This document shows, piece after piece, positions 1 to 5,705 of a DNA stretch of 5,705 nt. Source of the DNA: Pseudomonadota bacterium (GTDB lineage Bacteria; Pseudomonadota; Gammaproteobacteria; Burkholderiales; Ferrovaceae); assembly GCA_021811005.1 (NCBI GenBank), contig JAJZPY010000121.1:1-5705 (forward strand), given 5' to 3'. The translations under genes were made by a program, and so were the position numbers. Under the pieces are notes generated by a model, which saw only the letters and a program-made list of their open reading frames with translations, was not told the origin of the DNA and did no database searches. How positions within the stretch are numbered: position 1 is the stretch's first letter; the number at the start of each line of letters is the position of its first letter.

Positions 1-1007
1 GGCGATCACCCCGTCCTCCTCGAACAGGTCGAGCACGGCCAGGGCAGCACGGCAGGCCAGCGCATTTCCCGTATAGGAATGCGAATGAAGAAATCCCCGG
101 CTGATGTCGTCGTCGTAGAACGCCTGGAAAATCCCGTCCTTCGTCATGACCACCGACAAAGGCAGAAACCCGCCGGTGATGCCCTTGGAAAGGCAAAGAA
201 AATCGGGCGTGATGCCCGCCTGTTCATGCGCAAAAAAAGATCCGGTACGGCCAAACCCCACCGCGATCTCGTCGGCGATCAGATGCACACTGTATCGGCG
301 GCACAAGGCCGCCGCCTGCTTCAGGAAGTCCGGCTCGTAAAACACCATGCCCGCCGCCGCCTGCACCAATGGTTCAACAATCAGGGCCGCCATGGTGTCG
401 GTGGATTGCAGAAGGCGCTCCAGTGCCAGGAGGGACTCCCGGGCTGCCTGGGCACCCAGCCGGGCATCCGGGCTGGGCAGCACGTGGCAGCGGCGGATGA
501 GCGGCGCGTAAGCCTCGCGAAACAGGGGCACGTCCGTCACGCCGAGAGCCCCCAGGGTTTCGCCGTGGTAGCTGCCCGCCAGTGCAATGAATTCCGTTTT
601 GTGCGGGTGGCCGGCATTGCGCCAGTAATGGGCACTCATCTTGAGCGCCATTTCCGTGGCTGACGCCCCGTCCGAACCATAAAAGCAGTGCCCGAGCGAG
701 CCTCCCGTCATCGCCCCCAGGCGCTCGGACAGGCGGATGACCGCCTCGTGGGTAAAACCGGCCAGCATCACGTGCTCAAGCTGTCGCAACTGGTCTTCAA
801 GCGCCGCGACGATGCGCGGATGGCCGTGGCCAAACAGGTTGACCCACCACGAACTGACGCCATCCAGAAAACGCTGCCCTTCAAAATCATAAAGCCAGAC
901 GCCCTGGGCTTTCTGGATGGGCATGAGCGGCAGGCATTCATGCCATTTCATTTGCGTGCAGGGGTGCCACACGGCCGCCCTGCTGCGTTCAAGCCATTCC
1001 CGGTTGC

Positions 1008-1011
<4 letters not shown>
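1..1011 (-). CDS. bioA: Adenosylmethionine-8-amino-7-oxononanoate aminotransferase (DAPA synthase), C-terminus missing
   Basis: A PLP-dependent class III aminotransferase that converts 8-amino-7-oxononanoate to 7,8-diaminononanoate, the second dedicated step of biotin ring assembly, in the cytosol. I translated the minus strand by hand from the ATG at 1011-1009: 337 codons are open to the left edge without a stop or frameshift, so roughly 90 C-terminal residues of a family protein of about 430 lie outside. Visible landmarks are WHPCTQMK (residues 15-22), SSWW (53-56), YGSDGAS (111-117, cofactor phosphate loop), SYHGET (147-152), ADEIAVGFGRTG (246-257, with Asp247 facing the PLP pyridine nitrogen), LCLSKGITGG (272-281, with Lys276 as the Schiff-base lysine) and HSHSYTGN (309-316). 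The start overlaps the bioF stop (ATGA) and has its own good ribosome site, so it is probably the second gene of the operon. The position of E. coli Tyr17 is Cys18 here, which leaves the amino donor (SAM or lysine) open. The family assignment is secure. Confidence 0.96.
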
Positions 1012-2155
<1,144 letters not shown>

Positions 2156-2159
<4 letters not shown>

Positions 2160-2173
2160 AAGATTATAACCAT
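2156..2173 (-). other. Possible five-codon minicistron overlapping the bioF start
   Basis: Reading the minus strand from 2173 gives ATG GTT ATA ATC TTA TGA (peptide MVIIL), whose stop overlaps the bioF ATG by the same ATGA arrangement used between bioF and bioA. It would lie within the short leader predicted from the bioF promoter. It has no convincing Shine-Dalgarno of its own, and such a short frame can occur by chance, so this is a candidate only. Confidence 0.2.
2160..2169. repeat. Direct repeat AAGATTATAA, copy 1 (next to the bioF start)
   Basis: An exact 10-base match to the copy at 2198-2207, start to start 38 bp apart in the same orientation. This copy abuts the bioF ATG. Its minus-strand core also reads TATAAT, but only four bases before the start codon. 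It may be a regulator half-site or simply a chance recurrence in AT-rich promoter DNA. Confidence 0.45.
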
Positions 2174-2180
2174 GCGGACT

Positions 2181-2208
2181 TTTACCGCCAGCCGGCGAAG
2201 ATTATAAT
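2181..2208 (+). promoter_or_regulatory. Predicted sigma-70 promoter of fpr
   Basis: A -35-like TTTACC (2181-2186, four of six consensus bases) is followed after 16 bp by a perfect -10 TATAAT (2203-2208). Transcription would start near 2215, giving a leader of about 29 bases before the fpr ATG at 2244. The -10 lies in the palindrome ATTATAAT (2201-2208), which also supplies the -10 of the opposing bioF promoter. There is no recognisable Shine-Dalgarno in the leader, so initiation may depend on its AU-rich, unstructured sequence. Confidence 0.55.
2198..2207. repeat. Direct repeat AAGATTATAA, copy 2 (on the shared -10)
   Basis: The second exact copy of the 10-base repeat at 2160-2169. Here it runs into ATTATAAT and so covers the predicted -10 elements of both divergent promoters. 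A protein bound at this copy would be expected to block both promoters; this is inference from position only. Confidence 0.45.
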
Positions 2209-2230
2209 TTCCGGTTTTAGAACACACCAA
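2201..2230 (-). promoter_or_regulatory. Predicted sigma-70 promoter of the bioF-bioA operon
   Basis: On the minus strand, TTGGTG (2230-2225, three of six -35 consensus bases) is followed after 18 bp by a perfect -10 TATAAT (2206-2201). Transcription would start near 2194 and leave a leader of about 35 bases before the bioF ATG. No Shine-Dalgarno is evident ahead of bioF, in contrast to bioA. I see no match to the E. coli BirA operator (TTGTAAACC and its inverse) or to the alphaproteobacterial BioR palindrome, so the biotin regulator is not identifiable here. Confidence 0.5.
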
Positions 2231-2243
2231 GTTTTATATCATT

Positions 2244-3020
2244 ATGGCAGCTATTGGTACGGAAAAGGTCCTTTCAGTTCATCACTGGAACGAATCCCTG
2301 TTCAGCTTCACCACCACCCGGGATCCCGGCCTGCGCTTTGAAAATGGCCATTTCGTGATGATCGGCCTGCATGTGGACGGCAGGCCCCTCACGCGCGCCT
2401 ACAGCATCGCCAGCGCCAATTACGAGGAGCACCTGGAGTTTCTGAGCATCAAGGTACCCAACGGGCCGCTGACGTCGCGTCTCCAGCACATCCGGGTCGG
2501 CGACGAAATCCTGGTCAGCCGCAAGCCGGTGGGGACTCTGGTCATCCATGACCTCCTCCCCGGCAAGCACGTCTACCTGTTTGCCACGGGAACGGGGCTA
2601 GCCCCTTTCATGAGCATCATCAAGGATCCCGAAACCTACGAGCGGTTCGAGAAAATCATCCTGGTGCACGGCGTGCGGCAGATTTCCGAGCTGGCGTACC
2701 GCGAGTTCATTCAGCACGAACTGCCCAACAACGAGTATTTTGGGGAAGAAGTCCGCCAGAAGCTGATTTACTATCCCACCGTGACACGCGAAGAGTTCGA
2801 AACCACGGGCCGCATCACCACCCTCATGGAAAGCGGCCAGCTGTTCACCGACATCGGCTTGCCACCGCTCGACCCTGCCGTGGACCGGGCCATGATCTGC
2901 GGCAGCCCCGGCATGCTCAAGGACATTTCCGGCATGCTCAATGCCCGCGGGTTCAAAATCTCTGAAGGGGTGGGCGAGCCCGGCGATTACGTCATCGAAC
3001 GGGCTTTCGTGGAAAAATAA
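2244..3020 (+). CDS. fpr: Ferredoxin/flavodoxin-NADP+ reductase, bacterial subclass I
   Basis: An FAD enzyme that passes electrons between NADPH and ferredoxin or flavodoxin in the cytosol, serving Fe-S and radical-SAM enzymes and oxidative-stress defence. The length of 258 residues equals that of the Azotobacter vinelandii enzyme as I recall it, with which it shares long stretches (for example VLSVHHWNE near residue 9 and NYEEHLEF near 59). The N-terminal beta-barrel FAD domain (about 1-100) carries RAYSIAS (51-57) for flavin binding and GPLTSRL (74-80). The NADP domain (about 105-258) carries ATGTGLAPFMS (114-124), HGVRQ (142-146) and ICGSPGML (218-225). The C-terminus AFVEK, with Phe255 near the flavin, is the mark of subclass I. 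The ATG at 2244 is chosen because the conserved core begins eight residues later; no Shine-Dalgarno is visible. It is divergent from bioF and convergent with the RND gene, hence probably monocistronic. Confidence 0.96.
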   Translation: MAAIGTEKVLSVHHWNESLFSFTTTRDPGLRFENGHFVMIGLHVDGRPLTRAYSIASANYEEHLEFLSIKVPNGPLTSRLQHIRVGDEILVSRKPVGTLVIHDLLPGKHVYLFATGTGLAPFMSIIKDPETYERFEKIILVHGVRQISELAYREFIQHELPNNEYFGEEVRQKLIYYPTVTREEFETTGRITTLMESGQLFTDIGLPPLDPAVDRAMICGSPGMLKDISGMLNARGFKISEGVGEPGDYVIERAFVEK

Positions 3021-3034
3021 CCCGCCTTTCCCCG

Positions 3035-3058
3035 GGACCCTGCCAGCCGGCAGGGTCC
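3035..3058. terminator. Hairpin between convergent fpr and RND genes, probable bidirectional terminator
   Basis: GGACCCTGCC (3035-3044) pairs perfectly with GGCAGGGTCC (3049-3058) around the loop AGCC, a 10-bp GC-rich stem in the 45-bp gap between the fpr stop (3018-3020) and the RND stop (3066-3068). Neither side is followed by a T-run, so it is not a textbook intrinsic terminator. It may work with Rho, stabilise 3' ends, or block read-through in both directions by position and strength. Confidence 0.6.
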
Positions 3059-3065
3059 TACCCTC

Positions 3066-5705
3066 CTATTCCTCCTGCTTGGCCTTGGCATGGTCCTGGG
3101 CCAGGAACAGATAGACGGCCGGCACCACGAACAGGGTGAACAGCGTGCCGATGGAAAGTCCGCTGAAAATCACGATGCCCATGGAACGCCTGCCGGCCGC
3201 CCCGGCGCCGGAAGCCAGCACCAGCGGCAAGACACCCAGCACCATGGCCGCGGTGGTCATCAGGATGGGACGCAAGCGGACCGATGCCGCTTCGATCACC
3301 GCCTCAAGGCGCGAACGACCCGCCAGCTGCAGCTGGTTGGCAAACTGCACGATCAGGATGCCATGCTTGCTGATGAGCCCCATCAGGGTGACCAGGCCCA
3401 CCTGGGTGTAGATGTTCAACGTGGCCAGACCCACGTTGATGAAAATCAGCGCGCCGAACAGCGCCATGGGCACAGACACCAGAATCACGACCGGGTCGCG
3501 GAAGCTTTCAAACAGCGCGGCCAGCACCAGGAACACCAGCAACACCGCAAACAGCAGCGTCACCACAAACCCTCCCGATTCCTGCACGTACTGCCGGGAC
3601 GCTCCCGAATAATCGACGTTGTAGCCGACCGGGGCCATTTCCTGGGTGGTCTTCTTGAGAAAGTCCAGCACGTCCGCCTGGGATACCAGGGGGGTTGCAA
3701 CACCGCCTATGGTGGTGGCGTTGAGCTGCTGGAAATGGCTGACGGTTTCCGGAACCACGTGGCGATCGAGCCGCGCCACGGTGCTGGCTGACAGCAGGGC
3801 ACCTGAAGGCGTCTTGATGTGGTAATCGAGCACCTGTTCGGGATTGAGGCGGTCCACCTGCTGAACCTGGGGAATCACCTTGTAGGATCGCCCGCCCAGG
3901 GCAAAGTAATTGACGTAGCCTCCGCCCAGTGCCCCGCTCAGCGTGGTCCCGACATCCTGTTCAGTCAGCCCCATGCTGCTGGCCAGGTCGCGATCCACCT
4001 TGATGGTCGTCTGGGGCTTGTCGATCTTGAGGTCGGCATCCACAAAAAAGAACATGCCGCTGCGACGCGCCTTGTCCAGCACCTTCTGGGCCACGTCGTT
4101 GAGGTTCTGGAACGGCTCGGTGGTGCTGATCACGAACTGGACCGGCAGCCCCTGGGTTCCGGGCAACGGAGGGAACTGGAAGGCGGCCACGCGCGCGCCG
4201 GCAAGGCTGCCCCACTTGATTTGCAGGTCTTTCTGCAATTCCTCGGCAGAACGCTTGCGCTGGTCCCAGGGCTTGAACACGGTCCCTCCCAATCCCTGGT
4301 TGAGCACAGGGACTCCCGTGATCTGGAACATCTGCGCGTATTCCGGTTCCGACTTGGCAATCTGCTGCAGCGCCTGGGCATAGTGCTGCATTTCGTCCGC
4401 CGTGGCATTGGGCGGTCCGGTCATGGAATACAGCACGATCCCCTGGTCTTCGGGTGGCGCCAGTTCCTTGGCCGACGTGGCGAACAGGTACACCGTGGCC
4501 AACAGCAGAAGCCCCCCCATGACCACCAGCACGCTGCCGGTTTGCAGGGCGCTCGCGAGGGTTTTCTGATAACGCCGGTGCAGTGCATCGAACGTGCGGT
4601 CCAGAAATGCCACAAACTTGTGGTCATGCTCGTCGCTGGTGAGAAAACGCGAGCACATCATGGGCGACAAGGTGAGCGCAATGATGCCGGACACCGTGAC
4701 AGCCCCGGCCAGGGTAAAGGCAAACTCCGTAAAGAGCGCTCCCGTCAGCCCACCCTGAAAGCCGATCGGAATGTATACGGCAATCAGCACCACCGTCATG
4801 GCCAGAATCGGTCCACCCAGTTCCCGTGCCGCCATCAGCGCCGCTTCCCAGGGCGACTTGCCCTCTTCCTTGATGTGGCGATCGACGTTTTCCACCACGA
4901 TGATGGCATCGTCCACCACCAGGCCGATGGCCAGCACCAGCGCCAGCAGGGTGAGCAGATTGATGGAGTAGCCCAGCATCAGCATGATCAGGAAAGTGCC
5001 GATCAGGGACAGGGGCATGGCGATCACGGGAATCACCACGGCACGCACGCTTCCAAGGAACAGGAAAATCACCGCCGTCACGATCAGGAGGGCTTCAAAC
5101 AGCGTCTTCGCCACTTCCTTGATGGACGAGGTGATGTATTCGGTGGAATCGTAGACGATCTGCCCGGTCAGACCCGTCGGCAGCTTGGCCTGCAAGGCCG
5201 GAAACGCCTCCCGCACGCGCTTGGCCACGTCCAGCACATTGGCGCCAGGAGCCACCTTGATCCCGATGAATACGGATCGCTGGCCATCAAAGGCCACATT
5301 GAAGTCATAGTTCTCGGAGCCCAGCGTCACATTGGCGATATCTTCAAGGCGAACCAGGGTATTTCCCTTCTGTCGCACCACCAGCTTCTTGAATTCTTCC
5401 ACGCTGTGCAGGTCGGTGCCCGCTGTCAGATCCACGCTGACCGCCTGCCCTTTGGTGCTTCCCACCGCGGCCAGGTAATTGTTTGCCGCCAGCGCGTTGC
5501 TGACGTCCGCAGCGGTGATGCCATGAGCCGCCATGCGGTTTTCATCCAGCCAGGCCCGCAGGGCAAAATTGCGCGCACCCAATATTTCCGCGGTCTGGAC
5601 GCCTTCAAGGGAATCCAGCTTGGGCTTGACTTCGCGCAACAGGAAATCGGTCACGTTGTTGGTGGGCAATACCTTGCTGTAGAAGCCCATATACATGGAA
5701 TCGAC
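3066..5705 (-). CDS. RND (HAE1/AcrB-type) multidrug efflux inner-membrane permease, N-terminus missing
   Basis: A proton-driven inner-membrane transporter that, with a periplasmic adaptor and an outer-membrane channel, exports drugs or other amphipathic compounds. 879 codons are visible from the right edge to the TAG at 3068-3066. The frame stays open through 5705 (Val-Asp-Ser before the Met at 5696), so that Met is internal. About 140 residues (TM1 and the start of the porter domain) are missing, judged by AcrB alignment. Numbering from the edge: porter region 1-195, TM2-TM6 about 197-348, with the paired aspartates of the proton relay at 265-266 (LVVDDAIIVVEN); GGLTGALFTEFA (about 318-329) and LTLSPMMCSR follow. 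TM7 is near 391-411, the second periplasmic loop about 412-710, and TM8-TM12 about 712-869 with the relay lysine at 780 (ISKHGILIVQFANQ). All three relay residues are present, so the pump looks functional. Substrate and named subtype cannot be read from sequence. The adaptor gene is expected upstream, to the right of the window. Confidence 0.94.
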   Translation of the reverse strand, partial: VDSMYMGFYSKVLPTNNVTDFLLREVKPKLDSLEGVQTAEILGARNFALRAWLDENRMAAHGITAADVSNALAANNYLAAVGSTKGQAVSVDLTAGTDLHSVEEFKKLVVRQKGNTLVRLEDIANVTLGSENYDFNVAFDGQRSVFIGIKVAPGANVLDVAKRVREAFPALQAKLPTGLTGQIVYDSTEYITSSIKEVAKTLFEALLIVTAVIFLFLGSVRAVVIPVIAMPLSLIGTFLIMLMLGYSINLLTLLALVLAIGLVVDDAIIVVENVDRHIKEEGKSPWEAALMAARELGGPILAMTVVLIAVYIPIGFQGGLTGALFTEFAFTLAGAVTVSGIIALTLSPMMCSRFLTSDEHDHKFVAFLDRTFDALHRRYQKTLASALQTGSVLVVMGGLLLLATVYLFATSAKELAPPEDQGIVLYSMTGPPNATADEMQHYAQALQQIAKSEPEYAQMFQITGVPVLNQGLGGTVFKPWDQRKRSAEELQKDLQIKWGSLAGARVAAFQFPPLPGTQGLPVQFVISTTEPFQNLNDVAQKVLDKARRSGMFFFVDADLKIDKPQTTIKVDRDLASSMGLTEQDVGTTLSGALGGGYVNYFALGGRSYKVIPQVQQVDRLNPEQVLDYHIKTPSGALLSASTVARLDRHVVPETVSHFQQLNATTIGGVATPLVSQADVLDFLKKTTQEMAPVGYNVDYSGASRQYVQESGGFVVTLLFAVLLVFLVLAALFESFRDPVVILVSVPMALFGALIFINVGLATLNIYTQVGLVTLMGLISKHGILIVQFANQLQLAGRSRLEAVIEAASVRLRPILMTTAAMVLGVLPLVLASGAGAAGRRSMGIVIFSGLSIGTLFTLFVVPAVYLFLAQDHAKAKQEE

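Noticed and set aside
2163..2168. A second minus-strand TATAAT close to bioF as its -10.
   Set aside because: It is only four bases before the bioF ATG, so transcription would start inside or after the start codon, and the -35 at suitable spacing (CTGGCG) is weak. The copy at 2201-2206 fits better.
2160..2243. A BirA- or BioR-type biotin operator in the bioF-fpr spacer.
   Set aside because: I found neither TTGTAAACC with its inverted partner nor the TTATCTATAA-like BioR palindrome; ATTATAAT is better explained as the -10 element.
2187..3051. The 10-mer GCCAGCCGGC occurs at 2187-2196 and again in the loop of the hairpin at 3042-3051, flanking fpr on both sides.
   Set aside because: It is short, GC-rich and self-complementary, so a chance match is likely. 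The first copy forms only a 4-bp stem and there is no further homology around either copy.
3090..3791. A 233-codon plus-strand open frame rich in His, Gln and Arg.
   Set aside because: It lies opposite the conserved C-terminal half of the RND pump and has the low-complexity composition typical of an antisense shadow.
5694..5696. ATG at 5696-5694 as the true start of the RND gene.
   Set aside because: The reading frame is open to the window edge, and AcrB alignment places this Met about 145 residues into the protein, within the porter domain. The real start is off the right edge.

Overview
This 5.7 kb window is a compact, GC-rich bacterial chromosomal segment with four genes and very little spare DNA. 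It probably comes from a betaproteobacterium, perhaps Burkholderiales. That placement is an inference from the GC-rich coding, the subclass I ferredoxin-NADP reductase ending in AFVEK, the WHPC-type BioA and the HAE1 efflux pump; there is no rRNA or other marker to fix it.

Layout: positions 1-2159 (minus strand) hold the start of a biotin operon transcribed leftwards. bioF (8-amino-7-oxononanoate synthase, complete) comes first, and bioA (DAPA aminotransferase, C-terminus cut off by the left edge) is joined to it by a 4-base ATGA stop/start overlap. Positions 2160-2243 are an AT-rich divergent promoter region. Positions 2244-3020 (plus strand) encode a complete ferredoxin/flavodoxin-NADP+ reductase (fpr). 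Positions 3021-3065 carry a strong hairpin between two convergent genes. Positions 3066-5705 (minus strand) encode most of an AcrB-type RND multidrug efflux permease whose N-terminus lies past the right edge.

How the genes relate: BioF makes 8-amino-7-oxononanoate from pimeloyl thioester and alanine, and BioA aminates it to 7,8-diaminononanoate. bioD and bioB probably follow to the left, outside the window. Biotin synthase BioB is a radical-SAM enzyme that needs low-potential electrons, delivered in E. coli by flavodoxin and its NADPH reductase Fpr, so the divergent fpr is a plausible functional partner. The RND pump is convergent to fpr and probably unrelated in function; it would belong to an operon reading in from the right.

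I see no mobile element, CRISPR array, RNA gene or clearly novel system. The most interesting part is the 84-bp bioF-fpr intergenic region. A perfect 8-bp palindrome there (ATTATAAT) contains a consensus -10 on both strands, so the two divergent promoters may share the same -10 DNA. A 10-bp direct repeat also occurs there, once at that -10 and once against the bioF start codon.
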